From the NCBI RefSeq assembly GCF_041505935.1, contig NZ_CP140110.1: a DNA stretch of 64,000 bases; one strand, given 5' to 3'. A program made the position numbers and the translations under genes. This stretch comes from Fervidobacterium_A thailandense. GTDB taxonomy: Bacteria; Thermotogota; Thermotogae; Thermotogales; Fervidobacteriaceae. Each line of letters opens with the position of its first letter. Position 1 is the stretch's first letter. The notes under the pieces were generated by a model. It did not search any database and was not told the DNA's origin. It worked only from the letters and a program-made list of their open reading frames with translations. Of the stretch, positions 18,043 through 27,063 are shown piece after piece.

Positions 18043-18068
18043 AAAAAAGGCACCGAATTCTCGGTGCC
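18043..18068 (-). terminator. Terminator after tRNA-Val
   Basis: On the minus strand the stem GGCACCGA/TCGGTGCC is followed by TTTTTT. It lies 18 bases downstream of the tRNA. Confidence 0.85.
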
Positions 18069-18085
18069 CTAACAGTTTTTCCGTT

Positions 18086-18160
18086 TGGTGGGTGTGGTAG
18101 GAATTGAACCTACGGCCTCTTCCTCGTGAGGGAAGCGCTCTCCCACTGAGCTACACACCC
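18086..18160 (-). tRNA. tRNA-Val (CAC anticodon)
   Basis: A 75-base cloverleaf on the minus strand has acceptor GGGTGTG/CACACCC, a D arm with GCTC/GAGC, anticodon stem CTTCC/GGAAG around loop CTCACGA (anticodon CAC), a T arm with GGTTCAATTCC, discriminator A and an encoded CCA. It reads GTG valine codons. Confidence 0.95.
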
Positions 18161-18191
18161 ACACCAATATTATTTCACCCTTGCGGGAAAT

Positions 18192-18220
18192 ATTATAACC
18201 TACGTTGCGGAAGTTGTCAA
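18192..18220 (-). promoter_or_regulatory. Consensus promoter of tRNA-Val
   Basis: The minus strand reads TTGACA, 17 bases, TATAAT, a perfect sigma-70 promoter 31 bases before the tRNA. Confidence 0.8.
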
Positions 18221-18259
18221 TTTGGATGTCCTGAATGTCGGGATTAAAGTTGCTCAAGT

Positions 18260-18712
18260 TCAGAGATTCGCAAGTGCCAGTTTTTCTTCAGCTGTGAGTA
18301 GGTTGTCAACCTCAAGTGTGAGTACCATCTCGTTTGGAAGTTTGATCACACCGGAGATGAACTTTATGTTCGACATTCCCCCAACGTGCGCCGGAGGTTC
18401 GTCAATCTGTTCTTCCGTTACCGTCAGAACTTCCCTCACGTCGTCAACGAGTAAACCAACTTTCTTACCGTTCTCGAGTTTAACGACTATGATTTTGGAT
18501 TTCTCCTTGTTCTCAAAGTCCGGTAGCATAAATTTTTTGCGCATGTTGATGATGGGAATAAGCTCGCCCATGAGGTTGATGATCCCCTCAACGTAATCGG
18601 CAATGTTCGGAACTTTTGTGGTCTTCTCGTACTCCTTTACCCTCTCCACCTTCATTATGTTGATGGCAAATACTTCCTCACCTATGTGGAAGGTTAGGAA
18701 TTTCAGCTCCAT
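18260..18712 (-). CDS. cheW: Chemotaxis coupling protein CheW
   Basis: The 150-residue single-domain protein matches CheW. It opens with ELKFLTFHIGEEVFAINIMKV, followed by VEGIINLMGELIPIINMRKKF, a VGLLVDDVREVLTV strand and a closing I-x-G-V-I-K-L segment. CheW links chemoreceptors to the kinase CheA at the inner membrane. The ATG at 18712 has GGAGG at good spacing, whereas the GTG nine bases upstream overlaps that site. No cheA or cheY lies nearby. Confidence 0.93.
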   Translation of the reverse strand: MELKFLTFHIGEEVFAINIMKVERVKEYEKTTKVPNIADYVEGIINLMGELIPIINMRKKFMLPDFENKEKSKIIVVKLENGKKVGLLVDDVREVLTVTEEQIDEPPAHVGGMSNIKFISGVIKLPNEMVLTLEVDNLLTAEEKLALANL

Positions 18713-18732
18713 ACTTGTCACCTCCGGTAGTT

Positions 18733-18760
18733 ATTATACCATGTCCCATCCACGTTCAAA
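18733..18760 (-). promoter_or_regulatory. Candidate cheW promoter
   Basis: On the minus strand TATAAT lies about 20 bases before the cheW start. A TTTGAA or TTGAAC hexamer sits 15-16 bases upstream of it. Confidence 0.5.
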
Positions 18761-18771
18761 CAAGCCTTAAG

Positions 18772-18798
18772 AAAAAATCCCCCAAAGTGCGGGGATTT
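18772..18798 (-). terminator. Terminator after the fliS operon
   Basis: On the minus strand AAATCCCC and GGGGGATTT pair around a short loop, followed by TTTTTT. It separates the fliS-containing transcript from cheW. Confidence 0.75.
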
Positions 18799-18849
18799 CG
18801 GCATTCGGCATGTGAGCGATACTCGAATCTTTTGGGCTGTTGTCAACCT

Positions 18850-19056
18850 TTAGAAGAGTGATGTTATTATCGACAACAGTAATAATCCCACAGCTATCAG
18901 AAGCCATCTGAATCCGAGTCTGTTGCTCTCTTTGGATTTTCTTTCGTTCTGGTTTCTGAAAGCCCTGATACCGATTTCAAAAAAGATGATAGCCACCAAG
19001 AGCGCGACGACGAAGGCTATGAAGAACACGTTCGAAACTACGTGAGTGAATTTCAT
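18850..19056 (-). CDS. Small membrane protein, two predicted TM helices
   Basis: The 68-residue protein has two hydrophobic segments (VSNVFFIAFVVALLVAIIFF and WLLIAVGLLLLSIITSLF) joined by a very polar linker. It is an inner-membrane protein of unknown function. The ATG at 19056 is preceded by AGGTGA. A GTG nine bases upstream is the alternative. It starts 27 bases after the fliS stop and so is likely the last gene of that operon. Confidence 0.65.
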   Translation of the reverse strand: MKFTHVVSNVFFIAFVVALLVAIIFFEIGIRAFRNQNERKSKESNRLGFRWLLIAVGLLLLSIITSLF

Positions 19057-19083
19057 CCGTTTCACCTAACTTCGTCCAGTTTC

Positions 19084-19491
19084 TCAGAACGTTAGATTTA
19101 TCCTTGGTTTGTTCACATCTATCTGACTTGCCGTGCTCCCGGCCTTTTTCATGGCTTCTCTCCAAGTGGCCAAGAGCTCACTTAACAATCCTTTGACGTC
19201 ATCGAGCATGCCAATATCTTTCTTAATATTTGCCTCCACCAGCGTCCTGTACATGTAGGTGTAGAGCGCCCTCAAGTTCTTGGCTATGTCTCCGCCTTTT
19301 TCCACATCAAGCGAGAGGTTGAGTTCCATAACGATATCCTGAGCGCGGATGATTTTGTCGTTCGCGTTCGGATAGTCTTTCTCCTGGATGAATTTTTTGG
19401 CCTCCTCAATAACCGTGATTGCTTTGTCCAAGAGTAATTCTACAAGTTTCGCCGGGCTGGCGGTCATGACCATTTGTTCTGTGTAATCCAT
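19084..19491 (-). CDS. fliS: Flagellin export chaperone FliS
   Basis: The 135-residue helical protein carries the FliS pattern: a short N-terminus, then VMTASPAKLVELLLDKAI, a helix with KIIRAQDIVMELNLSLD, and GGDIAKNLRALYTYMYRTL. FliS binds flagellin in the cytoplasm and prevents early polymerisation before export. The SD GGAGG precedes the ATG. The gene sits 25 bases after an uncharacterised protein that may also serve the flagellum. Confidence 0.93.
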   Translation of the reverse strand: MDYTEQMVMTASPAKLVELLLDKAITVIEEAKKFIQEKDYPNANDKIIRAQDIVMELNLSLDVEKGGDIAKNLRALYTYMYRTLVEANIKKDIGMLDDVKGLLSELLATWREAMKKAGSTASQIDVNKPRINLTF

Positions 19492-19516
19492 CGCGTGTTC
19501 CTCCTTTTTTCCTCGC

Positions 19517-20110
19517 TTAGTTCGTCGTCCTCAATGCCTCGAGTACTTTAGAGAAGTATTCGATGTAGTAATTCAGCACCACCGGAATTTTGTTCTCGAC
19601 AACATCCGAAACCTCGAGGTTGTCCCTGGCATCTAAAGCAGACAGTAGGCTTCTGAGTACCTCCATGACCTCGGAGGGGTTCGTCACCATGTTCAGTTCT
19701 TCTTCGGTGAGTTTGGTGATTTGCCGGGTCGAGGTACGTAAGTTCTCCATCGCGGAAATGCCATCCGCCAGATCTTTGATCGCCCTCCAACCGGATTCGG
19801 AGTTCATGATCAAATTCCTTGAGACCTCAGGTAAGAGTCGTTTGACGTGCTCGATATAGCCAAGGACATCTTTTAAAGTTTCAACAAGGAATCCAACCGC
19901 GTTCACAAGTTCCATCTCGATCGTTATGTCCTCGTCGATACGGGCTCCTTTGAGTTCGTCAACAAAGCTGATCGGTACATCCTTACCGTTTATCTTCAGA
20001 CTCTTGAGTACCTGTCCTTCGGGGATTAGTTTCCTTAGAAAATCGCCGAAGTTTTCAAATTCGCTCGCTTGATGTGTGGTCTCCACACCGTTGATGAACA
20101 CTTTAACCAT
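19517..20110 (-). CDS. Uncharacterised protein upstream of fliS
   Basis: The roughly 197-residue protein starts with a short beta-rich segment (VKVFINGVETTHQASEF...LKINGKDVPISF) that looks ubiquitin-like. A long helical region follows with no recognised family. The neighbours (nudix upstream, fliS downstream) suggest a flagellar or regulatory role, but this is only context. Two starts are possible. A GTG at 20122 overlaps the nudix stop (GTGA) but has its SD too close. The ATG at 20110 is preferred. Confidence 0.65.
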   Translation of the reverse strand: MVKVFINGVETTHQASEFENFGDFLRKLIPEGQVLKSLKINGKDVPISFVDELKGARIDEDITIEMELVNAVGFLVETLKDVLGYIEHVKRLLPEVSRNLIMNSESGWRAIKDLADGISAMENLRTSTRQITKLTEEELNMVTNPSEVMEVLRSLLSALDARDNLEVSDVVENKIPVVLNYYIEYFSKVLEALRTTN

Positions 20111-20118
20111 CTTCCTAA

Positions 20119-20658
20119 TCACTCCTCCGACCGATTAAGATAAAAATACGCCCTGAAAATTCCAGCAAGTGTTTTGGCATCGGTAATCTCACCGCTTATA
20201 CATTTCTTCAATACTTCTCGGAAATCCTCAAGGTGCACCTTTAAAATTTCGTCCTCATCGGGGCTCATCTGTCCCTTTTTAAGTCCCCTCGCCAAGTAAA
20301 GGTGGATGACCTCGTTCGAAAATCCGGGGGTTGTGTGGATGTAGCCTAAGTAAATATACTCACGCGCACTGTAACCAGTTTCTTCTTCCAACTCGCGTTT
20401 TGCACATTCCAAGGGGTCTTCACCCGGTTTGTCGAACTTCCCCGCCGGTATTTCGAGTAGCTTTTGTTTGATCGGGTACCTGTATTGCTCTACAAGTACC
20501 ACTTTTCCATCCTCGGTGATAGGCACAACAGCAACGGCACCGGGATGGAGAACGAACTCCCGCGTGCTCCGTACACCGTTTTCGAGTTCAACTTCGTCTT
20601 TCAAAACGTGGAGTAGCACTCCCTTGAATATCTCCATACTACTTATCGTCCGCTCCAT
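20119..20658 (-). CDS. NUDIX hydrolase, ADP-ribose pyrophosphatase type
   Basis: The protein of 179 residues contains a complete Nudix box: Gly, then Glu, then RELEEETGY within the stretch around residues 73-96. Upstream lies VVLVEQYRYPIKQKLLEIPAG, typical of ADP-ribose pyrophosphatases (NudF group), and downstream a GYIHTTPGFSNEVIHLYLA segment. The reaction is ADP-ribose to AMP plus ribose 5-phosphate with Mg2+. The ATG lies about 12 bases after GGGAGG. The gene starts two bases after the stop of the WD40 gene. Confidence 0.9.
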   Translation of the reverse strand: MERTISSMEIFKGVLLHVLKDEVELENGVRSTREFVLHPGAVAVVPITEDGKVVLVEQYRYPIKQKLLEIPAGKFDKPGEDPLECAKRELEEETGYSAREYIYLGYIHTTPGFSNEVIHLYLARGLKKGQMSPDEDEILKVHLEDFREVLKKCISGEITDAKTLAGIFRAYFYLNRSEE

Positions 20659-20660
20659 GC

Positions 20661-23288
20661 TTATTTTGTACCTCCCTTTTCGTTAGCATCGATCCTGAAA
20701 GTTACCATTTCACGTCCTTGCGAAAGGATGATTTCCTCCGTTTCTTTGGAAAACGCCACCGCAAGGATGGATTGGCGGAAATCGGAGTAAACCTTCCAAA
20801 GTCTTAATGCTATTTTACCACCACTTTTCGAGATTTCCCAGATCTTTATCAAGTTATCAGAACCGGCCGTCAGCAGTATGTTGCCGAATCTTTCCAATTT
20901 GAATATCGTGGAGTTATGAGCTTTCAATTGCGCAATCAGGTTCAGATTCCCGTCAAGTACGAAGACGATACCATCCCAGCCAGCTGCGAATACGTATTCG
21001 GCATCGGTGCTCACGGTCCAGAGCGTCTGTTTTGCGATACGCCTTTTCTGAACCCGGCCAGCTTTGAGGATGCCTACCTCACCTTCGAGTGTGGTGAATA
21101 CTATGCCATCCTTCCAATACTTTAAATCGGATATCGAACCACTAACGTTGAACGCATCGGTTTGGCTCAAGTCACCTGACACGTTCAAAATCTTCCAGGT
21201 AAAGATTCGCCCCTCCCAATCACCGGAAACCAGAACATTACCGCTGATATCCAAGGCCCAGACGTACGCACCGTGCCACGTGATGGTGTTCAACAAACGA
21301 CCAGTCTTTCGATTCCACACTTTGATCGTACGGTCCGAAGAAGCGGAGATGAGGAGCTCACCGTAAACAACGATATCCCTCACCGAAGCTGCGTGATCCG
21401 CAAGCACTTTTTCAAGTACGAACTCCGCCACAGTGCCAACTTTGCGCCATACCGATAGTTCACCGTTTTCGTGTCCACAGGCGATGGTTTCTTTATCGAT
21501 AACGTGGATGGTGGTGATAGGTGATAACTCGGGAACGTAGCCTTTGACCACCCTCGGAAGCGACCCTGGAGTGTATTCAACTTCCAAGATCCTACCGTTG
21601 GAGAGTGCAAGGAACAATCTACCATCTGAACGCGCACTGTCGACAATCGGTGCTTCCGATTCGAAAATTTTCTGCACCGAGGATGGGCTTTGTGGGCTGA
21701 TGGAGTAAACCCCATCACCGGTGATGAGTAGTTCTTCTTTTGTGCCGGACAACGAGTAAACCGGAGGTCCAATGCTCGAAAACAACTGGAATCGGGAACC
21801 CTCAAGAACGTAGATTTTACCGGTAAAAGTTAGAACAAAGAGTTTTTTTCCAGCATTTTCGAAAAACCTCACAACTCCACCGTCGAGTTGAAGCCTTCGA
21901 AGTACCTTTGGAGACGCGATTGAAAAATCTAAAACGTAAATCTCACCCGTGTTCGTGCCTGCAAACATGTGTGACTGAAAGACATGTAGTGCGGTAACCC
22001 AACCGTCAAGACTAACCGAGCGCACCGTCGGTGAGGAACCGGTAATATCTAACAGATAAAGTTGTCCGTACGTACCGACAAAGACGTTCTTTGATGTCTT
22101 CAGCACCGAGATAATGGCGTCGTTGAATTTGAACGTTTTTGTGATTTTTCCAGATGATATGAAAGCCAAAAGGCCGTTCGCACAGCCTACAACAACTTCC
22201 TGGCCGTCGAAGGCAATCGACCTTACAGGAGAGCGCAACGTTAATCTCCATATTAACTTTCCGTTCGAGTTGTCGTACATTTCCACTTCTCCGGTCTCCC
22301 TACCGACAGCCATTAATCTCCCAAAGGTTGCGATCTTGGTCTGACTTTGTCCGTAGCGTTGTGATTTTGCCAGGTAACGACCATCGGGTGTGTAGGTGTA
22401 CAGTTCTCCGTACTTGTTCCCCACGAATAGCTTTTTACCTAACAACTTTAACGCCGTAACCTCTATCGGTGATGCGCTGAATTTCCCAGCTATCGTTAGC
22501 TCCCGTTCACTTACTTTGAGTCTGTAGACAAAGTTCCCCATTCCACAATAAAGTTCTCCCCCGGAGTATTCAAGCGATTCGACGGGTAATTCCACCCCGC
22601 GCTCGAGAGTCTTCCGAATCAGACTACCAGTGGTTAAAGATAACATCCAAACTTTCCCTCTCGAATCTCCGAAGAAACAAAGCGCCGCACCGTCGGAAGT
22701 TGCAGATACTACAAGCGCATCGATCTTAAACTCTCCAATCTTCCTGAAAGACTTTAAATCCGTTAAGACTACCTTTCCAAAATCGTCGACCGACACGAGC
22801 GTATCGTTCATTACCAAGACCTCTCGCACCCAAGCATCGTGGAATTTCAGAACGCGCGATTTCCACGTTCTCAGATCCGTGACAACTACCCAGTTATCAG
22901 AACCGCCTGAGATGAGGAGATCTTTGTAAAACTCGAGTGTGAAGACGGAACCGGAGTGGACTTTCAGAATCTTTAGTAACTTGAACGTGACTTTATCGAA
23001 CACTTTTATCATGTTATCGGGTTTGTACCCGCCCACAGCAACGTACTTGTCGTTCACGGCAAGTGCGCGTGCCCAGGACTCGTGCGTTGGAATGCTCTGA
23101 ATAAGGCGAAGGTTCCCATCCCACACCTTCAATGAACCGTCGGCACTGGAGGTGAAAAGGTAGCGACCATCTGAACGGATACGCCAAATCACATCCCTGT
23201 GACCGAAGAACTGGAAATCGATGGAAAACACGAGTCGGGGGAGGGGAAAAAGAAGCACCAGAAAGACAATGAGCACGAGTGCGGACAA
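20661..23288 (-). CDS. Exported WD40-repeat beta-propeller protein
   Basis: This 875-residue protein has an N-terminal hydrophobic signal (SALVLIVFLVLLFPLPRLVFS). It then consists of beta-propeller repeats throughout. WD40-like blades are clearest at both ends: HRDVIWRIRSDGRYLFTSSADG and WD near residue 55, SASSDRTIKVWNRKTGRLL near 660, and AGSDNLIKIWEIS near 835. Two or more propellers are likely. It should act outside the cytoplasm, probably as a protein-binding scaffold. There are no catalytic motifs. The TTG start lacks a good SD and is uncertain; the signal sequence argues for a start close to it. The nudix gene follows after two bases. Confidence 0.8.
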   Translation of the reverse strand: MSALVLIVFLVLLFPLPRLVFSIDFQFFGHRDVIWRIRSDGRYLFTSSADGSLKVWDGNLRLIQSIPTHESWARALAVNDKYVAVGGYKPDNMIKVFDKVTFKLLKILKVHSGSVFTLEFYKDLLISGGSDNWVVVTDLRTWKSRVLKFHDAWVREVLVMNDTLVSVDDFGKVVLTDLKSFRKIGEFKIDALVVSATSDGAALCFFGDSRGKVWMLSLTTGSLIRKTLERGVELPVESLEYSGGELYCGMGNFVYRLKVSERELTIAGKFSASPIEVTALKLLGKKLFVGNKYGELYTYTPDGRYLAKSQRYGQSQTKIATFGRLMAVGRETGEVEMYDNSNGKLIWRLTLRSPVRSIAFDGQEVVVGCANGLLAFISSGKITKTFKFNDAIISVLKTSKNVFVGTYGQLYLLDITGSSPTVRSVSLDGWVTALHVFQSHMFAGTNTGEIYVLDFSIASPKVLRRLQLDGGVVRFFENAGKKLFVLTFTGKIYVLEGSRFQLFSSIGPPVYSLSGTKEELLITGDGVYSISPQSPSSVQKIFESEAPIVDSARSDGRLFLALSNGRILEVEYTPGSLPRVVKGYVPELSPITTIHVIDKETIACGHENGELSVWRKVGTVAEFVLEKVLADHAASVRDIVVYGELLISASSDRTIKVWNRKTGRLLNTITWHGAYVWALDISGNVLVSGDWEGRIFTWKILNVSGDLSQTDAFNVSGSISDLKYWKDGIVFTTLEGEVGILKAGRVQKRRIAKQTLWTVSTDAEYVFAAGWDGIVFVLDGNLNLIAQLKAHNSTIFKLERFGNILLTAGSDNLIKIWEISKSGGKIALRLWKVYSDFRQSILAVAFSKETEEIILSQGREMVTFRIDANEKGGTK

Positions 23289-23409
23289 AGCACATGAGGA
23301 ACTTAAAAAAGATAAACATATCCAACACAGCCAATGTGGAACGCGGTCCTGAACAGGTGCGTCCCACGTTGGGGGATTGGGGAAGTCAGGGGGAAGGCAA
23401 GAAAAGTTT

Positions 23410-23619
23410 TCACCTGTTCCTCGTTCTGTCGCGGATGAAGTTCTCGAGGGATCTATCCCAAGTGTGTTCGCCTTCTTTGGTGAAGAAACAACCGGGGATT
23501 TCTCCGAGCCTGCGGTGGTATGCCACGCATTCGCAGCACTTTCCCCGTTTATCGCAGGAAGTGTAAGTGCACGTACAATTCTGGAGATTTCGTTGGAGAG
23601 AAGGACAAGCTTGTGACAT
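23410..23619 (-). CDS. Cysteine-rich DUF6485 family protein
   Basis: The protein of 69 residues has a cysteine-rich core, NCTCTYTSCDKRGKCCEC, followed by VAYHRRLGEIPGCFFTKEGE and a WDRSLENFI segment. This matches what I know of DUF6485, a small family thought to bind metal through its cysteines. AAGGAGG precedes the ATG. No function is established. Confidence 0.85.
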   Translation of the reverse strand: MSQACPSLQRNLQNCTCTYTSCDKRGKCCECVAYHRRLGEIPGCFFTKEGEHTWDRSLENFIRDRTRNR

Positions 23620-23666
23620 AGAGGTGATACCTCCTTTCTCGTCCGGAGACGCTTAGTAACAAAACT

Positions 23667-24893
23667 TCAATAATTATTCCAAACGTATCTGATTATCTCA
23701 TCGTGGTAAGCCATAACGGTGTACGTTGGTGCGGTGAAGTTGTTAACCATAATGCAAAACGCTATGAGTCGTCCTGTCTTCGTGCGCATGATTCCCGCGA
23801 TATTTGAAACTCCTTGGAGTGTGCCCGTTTTTGCCCGCACGAATATATCTCCGAGACGTTTCTCCATCGTTCCTTCCTTTCCACCCAGCGCCAAGGTCGA
23901 TATGAAACCGTCCAATCCTCCGTGGTTTTTGTACGCGTAAACAAGCGCCTGGGTTACCATGTAGGGGGTGAGTAGGTTGTAAGTTGAAAGGCCACAACCG
24001 TCTACGATCCTGTAAGAATAGCTCTCGCCGAACAACCTTTTCACAAAGTTGTCCATCGCTCTAATGCTGTTTTGAGTACTCCCGAGGTTGTAGAGTCTCA
24101 AACCTACGGTTCTGAATATCTGCTCGGCGTAGGAATTACTGCTAAATTTGTTGGCAACGTCGACCAGTGACTTTAAAGGCGCTGATTTGATCGAGATATA
24201 CTCCGTGTATCCAGATGTCAGTTTTCCGACGATTACTTGACCAGTCACTTCTATTCCGTAAGACGTTAGTATCTGCTTTACTTGGCCACCGTAGAACAAC
24301 GCCATAGCGTTTTTGTCGTTAGCCGAAAAGCTTGTGACGTATTCCCTGAGCACGAGTGCGTCGATGTAAGGATTCTTGTAATCCCATTCCCAACCGATTC
24401 CCCAGCGCTCGGTCGAAAAGAAAGAGTTATCCACGACTATGTTTCCCTCTATTCTCGTGTAGCCGTCGTCTTTGAATTTTTTCAGATTCTGCCTCAGTAT
24501 GTCAACGCTCATCGATGGATCACCGTTGGCTTTGATAACCAGATTGCCCTTGATAACCGGTCGAGTACTGCCGACTGGGATGTAAAATGTCGTTGTGTAC
24601 TTGAAATCTGGGCCGAGGACTTCCCAAGCCAGTAACGTTGTGAATATCTTTGTCAGCGAGGCCGGCGTAAAAAGTTTATGGGCGTTGTATTCAACAAGAA
24701 CCGTTCCATCAACGTCAACAAAGTAAGCTCCGACAAACGAGTTAGCTGGTGCCTTCTGTTCGATCAGCTTATACAGCTCTTGTGCGAGCGAAGAACTTGG
24801 TAAGATAACAAGGAACAGTAAAGATAAAACCAAGGTTACGTTGCAACAAAGTTTGCGGCTATTCGACGAGTTCGTGGATACTTTGGACCACAT
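23667..24893 (-). CDS. dacB: D-alanyl-D-alanine carboxypeptidase/endopeptidase (S13, PBP4 type)
   Basis: The 408-residue protein has a signal sequence (LVLSLLFLVILPSSSLAQ) and the S13 active-site set: Ser79-x-x-Lys82 in PASLTK, the Ser-x-Asn motif in FSSNSYAEQ, and KTGTL near residue 355. It trims or cleaves peptidoglycan peptides in the periplasm. The ATG lies inside the end of birA (35-base overlap) and has GGCAAGGT just upstream, so the two are coupled. It is slightly shorter than E. coli DacB, consistent with a smaller inserted domain. Confidence 0.92.
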   Translation of the reverse strand: MWSKVSTNSSNSRKLCCNVTLVLSLLFLVILPSSSLAQELYKLIEQKAPANSFVGAYFVDVDGTVLVEYNAHKLFTPASLTKIFTTLLAWEVLGPDFKYTTTFYIPVGSTRPVIKGNLVIKANGDPSMSVDILRQNLKKFKDDGYTRIEGNIVVDNSFFSTERWGIGWEWDYKNPYIDALVLREYVTSFSANDKNAMALFYGGQVKQILTSYGIEVTGQVIVGKLTSGYTEYISIKSAPLKSLVDVANKFSSNSYAEQIFRTVGLRLYNLGSTQNSIRAMDNFVKRLFGESYSYRIVDGCGLSTYNLLTPYMVTQALVYAYKNHGGLDGFISTLALGGKEGTMEKRLGDIFVRAKTGTLQGVSNIAGIMRTKTGRLIAFCIMVNNFTAPTYTVMAYHDEIIRYVWNNY

Positions 24894-25572
24894 GTACCTT
24901 GCCTCCTACATCGATGTACATTGCTTCGTCCGAAATTTTCAGGATGGTACCTTCAAGGACCTCACCTTCGTGCTTGAACTTTATTTGAGCACCCTCCTTC
25001 GGGTAAAGATACTTTTTCCACAACTTCGTTATATTCTCCGGTTCGTTCCTGTAGGTAACAAGCAGGTGCCAGGCATACTTGTTTATCTCGTCAAGAAGGT
25101 ACGTTATTTTAACCTTTTTCTTGAGAATTTGTGAGAGTGAAATCCCGATATCTTTCAGTTCGTCAGGGATGTTGTTGTTGACGTTTATCCCAACACCAAC
25201 TACGATGGCGACAACCCTGTTGTTCTCGGAAATAGCCTCCGCAAGGATTCCGGCCAGCTTCTTGCCCTCATAATAAATATCGTTGGGCCACTTTATCGTT
25301 ACCTTCACCTTTAACTTCTTCAATACCTCGGCGATGGATACTGAGAAAATCTTGGTGTACACGTGCAAACCGATGTGTACCTTTGGTTTGAAGAGTACCG
25401 AGTACCACAATCCTCCCTCGGGAGAGTACCAGGTTCTGCCAAAACGCCCCTTTCCCGCAGTTTGTTTTATGGCCACGACAACGGCACCGTCGTGAAAGGA
25501 ACGATAATTGCGTTTCAAGAATTCGTTGGTACTGTCCACCTCGTACAGCACTTCGAGTTCTTCACCTATCAT
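24859..25572 (-). CDS. birA: Biotin--protein ligase BirA, without a DNA-binding domain
   Basis: The 237-residue protein has the biotin ligase core: STNEFLKR, the biotinoyl-AMP loop GKGRFGRTW, KWPNDIYYEGKKLAGIL, and VVGVGINVNNN. A small C-terminal SH3-like domain follows. The enzyme activates biotin with ATP and joins it to a Lys of carboxylase or decarboxylase carrier proteins. No N-terminal helix-turn-helix is present, so it should not regulate transcription. Biotin carriers are used by sodium-pumping decarboxylases, whose beta-type subunits occur twice in this window. Confidence 0.93.
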   Translation of the reverse strand: MIGEELEVLYEVDSTNEFLKRNYRSFHDGAVVVAIKQTAGKGRFGRTWYSPEGGLWYSVLFKPKVHIGLHVYTKIFSVSIAEVLKKLKVKVTIKWPNDIYYEGKKLAGILAEAISENNRVVAIVVGVGINVNNNIPDELKDIGISLSQILKKKVKITYLLDEINKYAWHLLVTYRNEPENITKLWKKYLYPKEGAQIKFKHEGEVLEGTILKISDEAMYIDVGGKVHVVQSIHELVE

Positions 25573-25584
25573 ACTACTCCCCTT

Positions 25585-27021
25585 TCAGCCCTTTTTCAGT
25601 TTTAGAAAGTTCGCGAGTTTGTGTCTGAAAAACACGAAGGAAATTAAAAGGTACACGACCGCGCCAAAGAGTGTCGAAAAGAGTACCCAGAACCTCCTCG
25701 AGGATAATGCGGAGAACCAGAACGTGAGTAGCCCCATCACCGTCGAGGAAAGTATTACGTACACGTTTTCACGCTCAAACAAGTCCTTATCACTCTCTTT
25801 AAGGAACAAGTAGATGCAACCGACAAGTCCTGCGATACTGGTGGCCAACGCAACTCCAATTGGTCCGTACTTCAATCCAACTGCCAGATCGAGTACGATG
25901 TTCACAACAGCAACAAGTACGGTTGCACGCAGCGGTGTTTTCATATCCTTCAGTGCATGCCTTGCCCTCGACATTGTAGAGTAGACCCCGTAAAACGGCA
26001 AGCCAACAGCGTACGCGGAAAGTACTTGGGCCGTTATTTTTGTATCCTGGGGTGTGAATTTGCCATATTCGTAAAAGAGTCGTATTATCGGCTGGGAAAG
26101 TACCACAAGCCCAACAGCCGCGGGAAGGGTGAAGAATAATGTCGATGTTATCCCTTTTCTGAGATGTAGTTTGTAGTTCTCCCTATCGTTGCTTATCGTT
26201 GAGAGGATAACTGTGGCCACGGCTACTCCGAAAAGCCCGTAAGGTAGCATGTAAAACCTTGATGCGTACTGGAGGTACGAAACACCTCCCCTGTCTCCCG
26301 AGCTGTAGTATGAGACTACGTTCGTATCGACGATGCTGTTGATTTGCGAGATCGACATGGCCAGAAAGCTTGGAAAGAAGTACTTGAGAAACTCCCCAAA
26401 TTGCGAGAGTGTTAAGCTCAGTTTGTGCCTTCTCAAAGCGTAGATCAGACTTGCGAACGCAACACCCTCGCCTATCAAAAATCCCCACGTCGGTCCGTAA
26501 ATTCCGAGTCCTGGGACAAGCATGAGAATGATCATGACAAGGTTTGGATAGATCGGCGTGAGGGCCGGGTAGAAGAACTTGCCCCTCGTGTTTTCTATCG
26601 AATACGCTATCGCCCACCAGAATATGAACAGTATCGAGGGAGCGGTGATGCGAACAAGAACCTTCGTGAGTTCCTTCGTACGCTCCGGTGCCCCGGAACT
26701 GAACATGTAAATAACGATGTTTGGAAAGAACATGGTGAGCGCAACGATGACGAGCAAGATGGCTGTGAAACCCGTGAGAACCGACGAGAGAAATTCGTCC
26801 TTGTTCTTCGACTCGCTGTAAAGTGGAACGAAAGCAGAAGTCATCGCACCCTCTCCGAAGACACGCCTTAGGAAAAACGGGAAGAGGATGGCAACAAAGT
26901 ACGCATCCGCTTCCCAGCTCGTACCGAATTTGGAAGCCATCAGCATGTCACGTAAGAGACCGAGTAATCGGGAAAGGAACGTGGCTACCGCGAATGCAAG
27001 ACTCCCAAGTATGATGCTCAT
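25585..27021 (-). CDS. murJ: Lipid II flippase MurJ
   Basis: The 478-residue protein has about 14 membrane segments and MurJ/MviN signatures: FLSRLLGLLRDMLMASKFG near the N-terminus, DAYFVAILFPFFLRRVFGEGA, and AFVPLYSE. MurJ moves lipid II across the inner membrane for peptidoglycan synthesis. The SD GGAGGTAAAT precedes the ATG. It lies 42 bases downstream of rny and 12 bases upstream of birA. Confidence 0.94.
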   Translation of the reverse strand: MSIILGSLAFAVATFLSRLLGLLRDMLMASKFGTSWEADAYFVAILFPFFLRRVFGEGAMTSAFVPLYSESKNKDEFLSSVLTGFTAILLVIVALTMFFPNIVIYMFSSGAPERTKELTKVLVRITAPSILFIFWWAIAYSIENTRGKFFYPALTPIYPNLVMIILMLVPGLGIYGPTWGFLIGEGVAFASLIYALRRHKLSLTLSQFGEFLKYFFPSFLAMSISQINSIVDTNVVSYYSSGDRGGVSYLQYASRFYMLPYGLFGVAVATVILSTISNDRENYKLHLRKGITSTLFFTLPAAVGLVVLSQPIIRLFYEYGKFTPQDTKITAQVLSAYAVGLPFYGVYSTMSRARHALKDMKTPLRATVLVAVVNIVLDLAVGLKYGPIGVALATSIAGLVGCIYLFLKESDKDLFERENVYVILSSTVMGLLTFWFSALSSRRFWVLFSTLFGAVVYLLISFVFFRHKLANFLKLKKG

Positions 27022-27063
27022 ATTTACCTCCAGGTATCAAGCTTTACCGATTTTTTCTATACG

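Noticed and set aside
18069..18257. 62-residue minus-strand ORF across tRNA-Val
   Set aside because: Its coding part is the tRNA itself and its promoter; no protein family pattern.
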